The notes beneath the pieces were generated by a model. It did no database searches. It saw only the letters and a program-made list of their open reading frames with translations, and had not been told where the DNA came from. From Candidatus Eiseniibacteriota bacterium (GTDB lineage Bacteria > Eisenbacteria > RBG-16-71-46 > CAIMUX01): a DNA stretch of 64,000 bases. Below, piece by piece: positions 7,063 to 14,092 of this stretch. Numbering within the stretch: position 1 is the first letter of the stretch; every line of letters starts with the position of its first letter. Location: contig JAKQSZ010000007.1 in assembly GCA_029569475.1 (NCBI GenBank), forward strand, positions 1 through 64,000, in the 5' to 3' direction. A program made the position numbers and the translations under genes.

Positions 7063-8841
7063 ATGACCCCAGACGAACTCAGAGAGTCCTACCATCGCTT
7101 CTTCGAGGAGCGTGGGCACCGCCGGATACCTTCGGCTCCCTTGCGGCCCGAGAATGACGCCAGCGTGCTCTTCACGACCGCGGGCATGCAGCCGCTGGCG
7201 CCGTTTCTGATGGGCGAGCCGCATGCCTTGGGGAATCGGCTGGTGGGCGTGCAGAAGTGCCTGCGCACCGACGACATCGAAGAGGTCGGCGATGCCTCCC
7301 ACCTGACCTTCTTCGAGATGCTCGGCAACTGGTCCCTGGGCGACTACTTCAAGCAGGATTCGCTGGTCTGGAGCTACGAGTTCCTCACGGGCACGCTGGG
7401 GATCGACCCGGCGAAGCTGCGGGTGACCGTGTTCGCCGGCGACGCGGACGCGCCGCGCGACGACGAGTCGGCCGGGATCTGGCGCTCGCTCGGCATCCCG
7501 GAGGACCGCATCCACTACATGCCGAAGAAGGACAACTGGTGGGGTCCGGTGGGACCGACGGGGCCCTGCGGCCCGGACTCGGAGATCTTCTTCGACACGG
7601 GCAAGCCCGATCACCCCGGGTGCGGTCCGGGTTGTTCCTGCGGCAAGTGGTTCGAGATCTGGAACAACGTGTTCATGGAGTACAACAAGCAGCCGGACGG
7701 CACCTATGTCCGGCTGGCCAGGCAGAACGTGGACACCGGCATGGGCATCGAGCGGACCGTCGCCGCCCTCCGCGGCTTCGAGGACGTCTACGACGTCGAT
7801 ACGCTGGCGCCGCTCATCCGGCGGGTGCAGGAGCTTTCCGGCCGTTCCTATCGCGAGAATCCCAGGCCCTTCCGCGTCATCGCGGACCACCTGCGGGCCT
7901 CGACCTTCGCGATCTCGGACGGGGTTCATCCCTCCAATGTGGAGGCCGGATACATCGTGCGGCGTCTCATCCGGCGGTCGGTCATGTACGGGCGCGAGCT
8001 GGAGATCAAGGGGGCCTTCTGCGCGGACGTGGCAGGCATCGTGGTCGACACCTTCGGCGAGGCGTATCCCGAGCTGCGGCAGAATCGCGAACGGGTGCTC
8101 AAGGAACTGCAGCGGGAGGAAGAGAAGTTCCAGGGAACGCTGGAGCGGGGCTTGCGCAAGTGCACGAAGTGTTTCGAGCGCATCATTCCGGGCGAGGGCT
8201 GTGTCGTGTCCGCGGCCGAGGCTTTCGACCTCTTCGAGACCTATGGATTCCCGCTGGCGTTGACGGTTGAACTGGCGCGCGAGCGTGGGCTCACCGTGGA
8301 TGAGGCGGGCTTCGAGAAGCTGTTCGAGGAGCATCGCGAGATCTCGCGGCGCGGCATGGACAAGAAGTTCAAGGGGGGACTGGCCGACCAGACGGAGGCC
8401 ACCACGCAGCTGCACACGGCCACGCACCTGCTCCACCAGGCTCTCCGCCAGGTCCTGGGCACCTCGGTGCAGCAGATGGGCTCGAACATCACGACCGAGC
8501 GGCTGCGCTTCGACTTCTCCTACGGGGAGAAGCTGACCCCGGAGCAGGTGGCCGAGGTGGAGCGGATCGTCAATGAGCAGATCCAGCGGGATCTGCCGGT
8601 CTCCTTCGAGGTGATGCCGCTCGACCGGGCCCTGCAGTCCGGCGCCCTGGCCTTCTTCGGCGATCGCTACGGGGAACAGGTCAACGTGTACAGCATCGGG
8701 TCGTTCTCCCGCGAGGTCTGCGGAGGGCCGCACGTCCGGCGCACGGGGGAACTCGGAGTGTTCAAGATCGCCAAACAGGAGTCGATCGGCCAGGGGACGC
8801 GGCGGATCAAGGCCACGCTCGCCGCACCGGCCCGGAACTAG
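7063..8841 (+). CDS. alaS: Alanyl-tRNA synthetase, short form
   Basis: Class II synthetase that charges tRNA-Ala. The catalytic core begins with MTPDELRESYHRFF and contains LFTTAGMQPL, TFFEMLGNWSLGDYFK and WWGPVGPTGPCGPDSE. The editing domain is present, with the zinc-site residues HTATH (H451, H455) and CGGPH (C553, H557). The protein stops at RRIKATL, residue 592, where most bacterial AlaRS continue for about 280 residues of DHHA1/C-Ala domain. A cysteine-rich insertion (CGPGCSCGKWFEIWNNVFMEYNK-like, about 187-209) and CGGPH in place of the usual CGGTH also differ from the common bacterial type and resemble, from memory, AlaRS of Patescibacteria. GAGGAG (7051-7056) supports the start. It is followed by a terminator, so transcribed alone. 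Confidence 0.93.
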   Translation: MTPDELRESYHRFFEERGHRRIPSAPLRPENDASVLFTTAGMQPLAPFLMGEPHALGNRLVGVQKCLRTDDIEEVGDASHLTFFEMLGNWSLGDYFKQDSLVWSYEFLTGTLGIDPAKLRVTVFAGDADAPRDDESAGIWRSLGIPEDRIHYMPKKDNWWGPVGPTGPCGPDSEIFFDTGKPDHPGCGPGCSCGKWFEIWNNVFMEYNKQPDGTYVRLARQNVDTGMGIERTVAALRGFEDVYDVDTLAPLIRRVQELSGRSYRENPRPFRVIADHLRASTFAISDGVHPSNVEAGYIVRRLIRRSVMYGRELEIKGAFCADVAGIVVDTFGEAYPELRQNRERVLKELQREEEKFQGTLERGLRKCTKCFERIIPGEGCVVSAAEAFDLFETYGFPLALTVELARERGLTVDEAGFEKLFEEHREISRRGMDKKFKGGLADQTEATTQLHTATHLLHQALRQVLGTSVQQMGSNITTERLRFDFSYGEKLTPEQVAEVERIVNEQIQRDLPVSFEVMPLDRALQSGALAFFGDRYGEQVNVYSIGSFSREVCGGPHVRRTGELGVFKIAKQESIGQGTRRIKATLAAPARN

Positions 8842-8872
8842 AACCCCGGAACTAGAACCCCGGAACTAGAAC
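8834..8872. repeat. 14-bp tandem repeat across the alaS stop codon
   Basis: Unit GGAACTAGAACCCC at 8834-8847 and 8848-8861, with 11 bases of a third copy to 8872. Each copy contains the TAG that is used as the alaS stop in the first copy. Confidence 0.85.
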
Positions 8873-8942
8873 AGCAGCCCGCGCCGGAGTGGCTCGTGGC
8901 GCTGCATGGTCGGTGCCGGCTCGTCAACGATCGATCAGCCTT

Positions 8943-8977
8943 GCCGCGGCGGCTCGTTCAGCCACCGCGGCATTTTG
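8943..8977 (+). terminator. Rho-independent terminator of alaS
   Basis: Stem GCCGCGG (8943-8949) and GGCT (8951-8954) pair with AGCC (8960-8963) and CCGCGGC (8965-8971) around a CGTTC loop with one C/A mismatch; ATTTTG follows directly. It lies about 100 bases after the alaS stop. Confidence 0.75.
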
Positions 8978-9055
8978 TCAACCACAGGGAGGAGGGGGAC
9001 GAGGGGAAGGCCGGGCCAGGCTCTCAAGGCTTGGCGGAGACGGCATGGAACGGCA

Positions 9056-9087
9056 AAGCCGGCGACCCGGGCTGAGGCCGCCGGCTT
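9056..9087 (-). terminator. Terminator-like hairpin for the minus-strand PRC operon
   Basis: AAGCCGGCG (9056-9064) pairs perfectly with CGCCGGCTT (9079-9087) over a 14-base loop. On the minus strand it comes about 80 bases after the stop at 9166; on the plus strand CACGTTTG follows, so it could act both ways. Confidence 0.55.
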
Positions 9088-9165
9088 CACGTTTGGATCG
9101 GCTGTTCCTTCGAGGGTAGGGGTTGCCGTCGTTATGGTCTCTTCCTGTGCTTCGACCGGAGCGAC

Positions 9166-9447
9166 TCAGGAGGGCCGCCGCGCGCGGCTGAGGCGGGCTC
9201 CGGCCGCCGCGCGGGAACCTTTCTTGTTGTCCGTGCTCCTCTTCTTCGTGGTCTGACCGACGATGCCGGAACTCCGGCCACCGACGCGAGGGTGCTCACC
9301 GGTCCCTCCGAAGTTGCCGAGCCGGCGTTTGGGATCGGCCTCGTGAAAGGGAGCTCGTCCCGCCGCCCCGTTGTTCCTGGTGGGGCCCTGCTTGTTGAAG
9401 CCGCGCATGGCCGGTTTCGAGAGTGGGTTCTTGCTGGTCATGCCCAT
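9166..9447 (-). CDS. Small basic hydrophilic protein of unknown function
   Basis: 93 residues starting MGMTSKNPLSKPAMRGFNK, with central segments APFHEADPKRRLGNF, GTGEHPRVGGRSSG and a Lys/Arg/Ala-rich tail. No membrane segment, no cysteine, rich in G, R, K, N and predicted disordered. I do not recognise a family. The start at ATG 9447 has AGAGGTG eight or so bases upstream. It lies 29 bases downstream of the double PRC-barrel gene on the same strand, ends before a hairpin terminator, and so is probably its operon partner. Codon-frame composition is convincing because the sequence reads as a structured low-complexity protein rather than an Arg/Pro shadow. A nucleic-acid-binding or stress-related role would be speculation. 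Confidence 0.55.
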   Translation of the reverse strand: MGMTSKNPLSKPAMRGFNKQGPTRNNGAAGRAPFHEADPKRRLGNFGGTGEHPRVGGRSSGIVGQTTKKRSTDNKKGSRAAAGARLSRARRPS

Positions 9448-9476
9448 GTCTACACCTCTGCTTCTCGTGATCGTGT

Positions 9477-10211
9477 TCAGGCGTGATGCGCCGTGTGGAC
9501 GAGGGGCGAACGCCGCACAGTCTCGAGGTCGATCGCGGAGCGAGCCACCGAATCGACCCAACTCAACTGTGTGATGGTTCCGACGTCGACCAGGATCTCC
9601 CGCCGGCCCAGGGCTTCGTCCGTCTTGACCTTGAAGAAACGCACCTTCCATCCGGTGTTGTCCTCTTCGATCAGGATGTCCTTGATGTCCCCGACCGGGC
9701 CATCCACGGCACTCAGGCGATAGCTCAGAACTTCGCTGGCGCTGCGCAGGTGCTGATTCCCCGCGAGCGCCGAGTTCATGACCTCGTCGTCGTCGGCGAG
9801 GGGACCGGCGCCGGCGCGCATCCCGCTGCGCGTGACCATTTCCTCGGCGTGCATGCCCGGCACCTCCGTCGTCGGGAGGATCCCCGCTCCCCAGTAGAAC
9901 GGCCAGCCATAGTAGCTGTGCAACCGCTCCTCGTGTTGACGAGAGACCGGTTTGTCGGTGTCGATGTCGGGGCTGTTCTTCACCTGATCCTTGGAGAGCT
10001 GCGTGAGCAGGTCCTTGTTGGCATCGTCAAATCCCTGGATCGTCGAAGGGACGAGCAAGACGGAACGGCCCGGCAGCCAGCGTCCCGTATCCACGACCAC
10101 GTAGCGGACCGGCCAGCCTTTGTCTTCGAAGTAGATGTCCTTGACGTGGCCGATCTCCCCGTCGGACGCGTGGATCCTGTATTTCTTGAGAGTCTCGAAT
10201 TCTCGGAGCAT
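9477..10211 (-). CDS. Protein with two PRC-barrel domains
   Basis: 244 residues. The first PRC-barrel is at about 1-90 (YRIHASDGEIGHVKDIYFED, then WPVRYVVVDTGRWLPGR), and the second at about 150-235 (SYRLSAVDGPVGDIKDILIE, then VRFFKVKTDEALGRREILV). PRC-barrels occur in photosynthetic reaction centre H subunits, RimM and many stress-associated bacterial proteins; stand-alone tandem pairs like this are common, of uncertain role, and often salt- or desiccation-linked. ATG 10211 is preceded by AAGGAGG with ideal spacing; the upstream in-frame start at 10292 is not needed. It is followed by the 93-aa basic protein. No signal peptide, so cytoplasmic. Confidence 0.85.
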   Translation of the reverse strand: MLREFETLKKYRIHASDGEIGHVKDIYFEDKGWPVRYVVVDTGRWLPGRSVLLVPSTIQGFDDANKDLLTQLSKDQVKNSPDIDTDKPVSRQHEERLHSYYGWPFYWGAGILPTTEVPGMHAEEMVTRSGMRAGAGPLADDDEVMNSALAGNQHLRSASEVLSYRLSAVDGPVGDIKDILIEEDNTGWKVRFFKVKTDEALGRREILVDVGTITQLSWVDSVARSAIDLETVRRSPLVHTAHHA

Positions 10212-10394
10212 CGTGGCCTCCTTTCCCCCTATAGATGGGGTGGAGATTGTCGTGCCATCGACGCCTTGTCCGGCGAGTCTCTCCTTCAGCATCCGTCAAG
10301 GGCATGGAATGGGAGGGGTATGGCGGATCGGTGGGACCGTCGCGACGCTCACGGCGCCGCCACAGCGGGGTTCGGATATCCCTGGGATGCGAAC

Positions 10395-11642
10395 TCACCG
10401 CGAGGTTCGGCGGGCCTCCTGCCAGGCGAGGATCTCGTCGTAGATGGCCTCGGTCTTCGCGACCATCGACTCGAAGGAGAACTCGCGGCGCGCCTTCTCA
10501 TCGGACCGGGCGCCCATCACACGCCGCAGTTCAGGATCCTGGATGAGGACAGCCAGCCGCCGCGCCAGGGCCGGCGCATCGTTGGGTGGCACGAGGAAGC
10601 CGTTGACCCCATCGGCCACCACCTCAGGGTTGCCACCGACGCCGGTGGCGATGCAGGGCAGGCCGGCGGCGATTGCCTCGAGGAGCGCATTGGACATCCC
10701 CTCGCTCTTCGAGTTCAGGACGAAGATGTCGCTGGCCTGAAGGATCCGCGGGATGTCGCCGCGGTGACCCGCAAAGACGACCCGCCCGGCCACCCCCAGA
10801 TCGGACGCCAGGCTGCGGCAGTGGTCCAGCAGACGGCCATCTCCGACCAGGCAGAGCCACGCTTCAGGTGAGGAGGACATCGCTCGAGTCGCGCGCCCTT
10901 TCTGAGTTGGGGGCGACGTGGGTTTTGGGAGAAGAGCCAGGGCGCGGATCAACTCGGGATGCCCTTTGATCGGGTGGAAGTTCGCCACCATCGTGATCAG
11001 CAGGGCCTCCTCGGGCACTCCCAGCTCGCGGCGTAAGTCCCGCGTCTCGCGCGATGTCCATCGCTCCGGCAAGGCGACCCCGTTCGGCACGCGGTATCGC
11101 CAGCGCTGGTCAACGCCCCACGAGTCCAGAACGCCATCCGCGCCCCGTGAGACCGACACAAAGCGCGTGCGCGGCCCCTGCACCCACTTGAAAAGCGGAC
11201 GGAAGAACTCGGGGTGGGGGAGCAGGTGGCGGCGCAAGGCAATCAGGTGGGCCACCTCGGGATCGAGTCCGGCGAGGGCGACCCCGATCAGGTTCGAGCC
11301 GTAGAGGTAGGAGTGCACGATCCGGACATTCTCGCGTCGCATCTCCTGCGAAAGGCGCCGCATGGCGCGTGCCCCTTGCCACGTGAAGACTGACCGGATT
11401 CCGGACGGGCGGACCGCGACGCCCGCTCGCTCCACGCGCTCCAGGAAGGGGCCTTCCTTTCGCGTTAGATAGAGGACGGGCCGGTAGCGGCTACGGTCGA
11501 GACGCTCGAGAAGATTGGTCAGATGGTTCTCAGCACCGCCGAAGCGGAGGGACCCCAGAAGGTAGGCGATCGTCGCGGGTTCTGCGGTGCTAGGGGTCAG
11601 GCCCGAGTCTGCAGTCGCGTCGGAGTTTCGGCCGTTGGCCAT
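10395..11642 (-). CDS. GT4 family glycosyltransferase
   Basis: 415-residue GT-B fold glycosyltransferase. The N-terminal acceptor domain has the GGAENHLTNLLERLDR motif (about 35-50) and HSYLYGSNLIG; the C-terminal Rossmann domain has VPNGVALPE, MVANFHPIKGHPEL, GDGRLLDHC, VFAGHRGDIP and the nucleotide-sugar EX7E-like stretch NSKSEGMSNALLEAIAAGLP. These are typical of GT4 enzymes that extend cell-surface polysaccharides. The start at ATG 11642 is supported by AAGGACAAGGA upstream; an earlier in-frame ATG at 11729 lies inside the 32-bp repeat array and lacks a binding site. A basic, Pro/Thr-rich insertion (about 250-270) is unusual. It is divergent from the exopolysaccharide operon starting at about 12.56 kb and probably works with it. 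Confidence 0.88.
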   Translation of the reverse strand: MANGRNSDATADSGLTPSTAEPATIAYLLGSLRFGGAENHLTNLLERLDRSRYRPVLYLTRKEGPFLERVERAGVAVRPSGIRSVFTWQGARAMRRLSQEMRRENVRIVHSYLYGSNLIGVALAGLDPEVAHLIALRRHLLPHPEFFRPLFKWVQGPRTRFVSVSRGADGVLDSWGVDQRWRYRVPNGVALPERWTSRETRDLRRELGVPEEALLITMVANFHPIKGHPELIRALALLPKPTSPPTQKGRATRAMSSSPEAWLCLVGDGRLLDHCRSLASDLGVAGRVVFAGHRGDIPRILQASDIFVLNSKSEGMSNALLEAIAAGLPCIATGVGGNPEVVADGVNGFLVPPNDAPALARRLAVLIQDPELRRVMGARSDEKARREFSFESMVAKTEAIYDEILAWQEARRTSR

Positions 11643-11694
11643 GCGATCCTTGTCCTTTGAAGATGTTTCCGGGTGCGACGACCCTGACGACAGA

Positions 11695-11822
11695 CACGTC
11701 GCGACGATCGTCCTCCCCTCAGGTAGCACGTCGCGACGATCGTCTTCTCCTCAGGTAGCACGTCCCGACGATCGTCTTCTCCTCAGGTAGCACGTCCTGA
11801 CGATCGTCTTCTCCTCAGGTAG
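11695..11822. repeat. Four tandem 32-bp repeats with a palindromic core
   Basis: Units at 11695-11726, 11727-11758, 11759-11790 and 11791-11822. Each has CACGTC, then the palindrome GACGATCGTC, then CTCAGGTAG; only a few positions vary between copies. They lie just upstream of the GT4 start at 11642. Confidence 0.9.
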
Positions 11823-12079
11823 AAGGCTCTCGGCCGAAGAGCGGCGCCAGATCAGCGAGAATACCGGCCTGGAGGCAAGCCCGAGCCCCGCGTGTTTTGA
11901 CGGCTGCCATTGTGGCCACGGGCCGCCGGCACGTCCAGAACGAAGACATCGTGATTCCCGTGCGATCCACCGATCCCACGATCCCCCGGAGCCCACCATT
12001 CCCGGATTCCGCTTTCCACGGACTCCACGGATCCCGGGGTCCCACGCCAACCCCAACCAGTTCCATTGTCCTCCGCAGA

Positions 12080-12116
12080 TGGACCAGAGATGGCATCTCT
12101 CTTGCTCCCTGGTCCA
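12080..12116 (+). promoter_or_regulatory. Two-tier stem-loop in the leader of the 49-aa gene
   Basis: Outer stem TGGACC (12080-12085) with GGTCCA (12111-12116), inner stem AGAGAT (12086-12091) with ATCTCT (12095-12100). It ends 47 bases before the start codon at 12164. Role unknown; it may be a leader structure or a terminator for readthrough. Confidence 0.35.
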
Positions 12117-12163
12117 CAAGGTTGAGGTACAGGCTCTAGAAGAAAGCGAACAGGAGGCAGGAA

Positions 12164-12313
12164 ATGCTCTGGACCATCACGGTAATCCTTCTTGTGCTGT
12201 GGCTTCTGGGAATGGTGAGTTCGTACACCATCGGCGGGTTCATCCATATCCTCCTGGTGTTGGCGTTGGTCACGTTCCTGATCAGGATCATCCAGGGGCG
12301 CCGGCCGGTCTGA
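12164..12313 (+). CDS. Small lmo0937-family membrane protein
   Basis: A 49-residue protein, MLWTITVILLVLWLLGM at the start and ending RIIQGRRPV, with two hydrophobic helices separated by SSYTIGG. This length, the opening MLWTIxVILxxLWLLG and the GG-hairpin-HILLVLALV pattern match the lmo0937 family (DUF5670) of tiny membrane proteins found across bacteria and often stress-induced; the function is unknown. AGGAGG at 12152-12157 gives it a near-perfect ribosome-binding site. It lies between the repeat array and the exopolysaccharide operon and close to the PRC-barrel genes, another family commonly tied to stress. Confidence 0.85.
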   Translation: MLWTITVILLVLWLLGMVSSYTIGGFIHILLVLALVTFLIRIIQGRRPV

Positions 12314-12562
12314 TCCCAGCGGTCCGATCGCGGCGGGTCTGGCCATCGGCCGGTTTGATCACCGCTCGATCTGACGACTCGGCGTCTGATAACCGTCCGG
12401 TCCGATCGCCGGCGGTCGGCCGCCCACTCGGTCATGTAACAAAGGCCTCCGCCGCCTCGCCCAGAGCGCCTTGTTGGACTGGCGGGGTGACGCCGCTTGC
12501 CCGGTCCGGAAGGGTGGATTTTCCGGATAGACGCTCCGCTCCGGTTGTTTCATCCTCGGCGA

Positions 12563-14092
12563 ATGGTTTCGGGATCGGGCGTTTCCCGTGTGGCCGGAGT
12601 CTCGCCCCCACGGACATCGAGCGGCATCGGCGTATGTGGCCATGAGCAGGACGCGTCGCCCGCGGGCCCGGGCGTGTTTCCGACGCCCGATCGGCCGGTC
12701 GCCCCGATTCCTTTTCTCTACGTCGCGTACTTTTTTCACGATCGAGCCATGCGTCCCCGCGGATTGGCGCCACGCCTGGCGACCGAAGGTCTCAGACCCA
12801 TCCTGCTTTGCGCATCCAACTCTGAGGGAACTGGTCCCCCGCCCGTTCCACCGGCTGGCTTTGCCGGTGTGCTGGTCGCGGTCCCGGAGCCGCTGCGGAA
12901 CACCCTCCGTTCGCTTGGCAGAACCGTCCGCTCGCTCGGCAGCACGTTTCGGCGCGGGCTAGGCGCCACGCGCGACCGGGAGCCCGTGGCGGGTCTGGGG
13001 CAGCAGGACGCTCCGACGCAGGACGTCGTCGAGGAACTCCTGGCGGTTCCGGATCGCCATGCTCTTTGGATTCCGGGGGCTGTCGTGGCGGGGTTGCGGG
13101 CCGTTCGCAGGCACCGGTGCCGTGTCATCTTCGCCTCCGGCGGTCCGCCTTCGGTCCTTGTGGTCGGCTGGCTGGTCGCGCGCCTGACGCGGTTGCCGCT
13201 CGTCTGCGAGTTTCGTGACCTTTGGGTAGACAACCCGTTCGTGGCCTACCGGTTTGGGTCCAGGCGCCGGCTGGATCGTTCTCTCGAACGACGGATCCTC
13301 CGTCGGGCCCGGCACGTCGTGACGGTGACCGAACCGATGGCCGAGCAACTGCGGGAGACGCACCCGGGGCTATCTCCCGGGCGGATCCATGTCATACCCA
13401 ATGGGTTTGATCCAGGTCTCCTGGAGCGATCCGCCGGCTACGATCGGCCCCGCGATGATGCCGCGAAGGCAGGGGTGGGCGACAAGGGGCGGTCGCGCCC
13501 GGCCTGCCTCACGTATACGGGAGAGCTGTACGGCCGCCGGAGTCCCTACCGGCTCCTGGAAGCCCTGACCCGGCTCCGCCGCGAGCACGGCGGCACGCCT
13601 CCCGTGATCCTGCGGCTGGTCGGACGCATCGATGAGCGATTTCGCGCCGCGGTAGCGCGAGCGTCCGAGGACGGCATCGCCGAGGCGTCCGGCACCTGCA
13701 CGGCCGAGCGTAGCTTCGCGGAAATGATGGAGGCGGATTTCCTCCTGCTTCTGATCGAGCAAGGCGCAGGGGCCAGGGGCGTCATGACGAGCAAGATCTT
13801 CCCTTACCTCGCCATCGGAAGGCCGATCCTCGCGACCGTGCCTCCGGATGGTGTGGCCGGGGCTCTTGTACGGGAACTCCGCGCGGGTCTGGTGGCCGAC
13901 CCGGACGACGTCGAGGCGATCGTCTCCGCTCTGCGGCGGTTGCTCGCGGGGGATGTCCCGCTCTCGACCCTGGAGGAACGGGCCGAGCGGCTGCGGTCCT
14001 TCTCCTGGCCGGCTCTGGCGGCGCGGTTGGGGCATCTGCTGCGGGAGGCGGCAGGCGAATCCGGTCCCACCGCGCGGGCGGGAGAGCCATGA
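12563..14092 (+). CDS. GT4-like glycosyltransferase, first gene of the exopolysaccharide operon
   Basis: GT-B fold enzyme: the first domain starts near PIPFLYVAYFFHDRAM and includes LVCEFRDLWVDNPF; the second has VIPNGFDPG, LTYTGELYGRRSPY, LRLVGRIDERF and SKIFPYLAIGRPILA. The DxW...NGFD and YTG features are those of GT4 enzymes that use UDP- or GDP-sugars. The start is uncertain: I give ATG 12563, but TTG 12497 and GTG 12674 are in frame, none has a strong binding site, and the homologous part begins near residue 50. The stop overlaps the next start (ATGA at 14089-14092), so translation is coupled to the polymerase gene. Confidence 0.8.
   Translation: MVSGSGVSRVAGVSPPRTSSGIGVCGHEQDASPAGPGVFPTPDRPVAPIPFLYVAYFFHDRAMRPRGLAPRLATEGLRPILLCASNSEGTGPPPVPPAGFAGVLVAVPEPLRNTLRSLGRTVRSLGSTFRRGLGATRDREPVAGLGQQDAPTQDVVEELLAVPDRHALWIPGAVVAGLRAVRRHRCRVIFASGGPPSVLVVGWLVARLTRLPLVCEFRDLWVDNPFVAYRFGSRRRLDRSLERRILRRARHVVTVTEPMAEQLRETHPGLSPGRIHVIPNGFDPGLLERSAGYDRPRDDAAKAGVGDKGRSRPACLTYTGELYGRRSPYRLLEALTRLRREHGGTPPVILRLVGRIDERFRAAVARASEDGIAEASGTCTAERSFAEMMEADFLLLLIEQGAGARGVMTSKIFPYLAIGRPILATVPPDGVAGALVRELRAGLVADPDDVEAIVSALRRLLAGDVPLSTLEERAERLRSFSWPALAARLGHLLREAAGESGPTARAGEP

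Larger units (their letters stand above)
8842..9165. other. Intergenic region after alaS
   Basis: 324 bases between the alaS stop and the stop of the 93-aa minus-strand gene. It holds the 14-bp repeat and two terminator hairpins (8943-8977 and 9056-9087). No coding signal seen. Confidence 0.6.
11643..12163. other. Repeat-bearing intergenic region
   Basis: 521 bases between the divergent GT4 gene and the small lmo0937-type gene. It contains the four-copy 32-bp array (11695-11822) and a stem-loop at 12080-12116. Between them the sequence is rich in CGATCCC/GGATCCC half-repeats. No further gene supported. Confidence 0.5.

Noticed and set aside
11695..11822. CRISPR array of 32-bp units
   Set aside because: There are no unique spacers; the copies are head-to-tail and nearly identical over their whole length.
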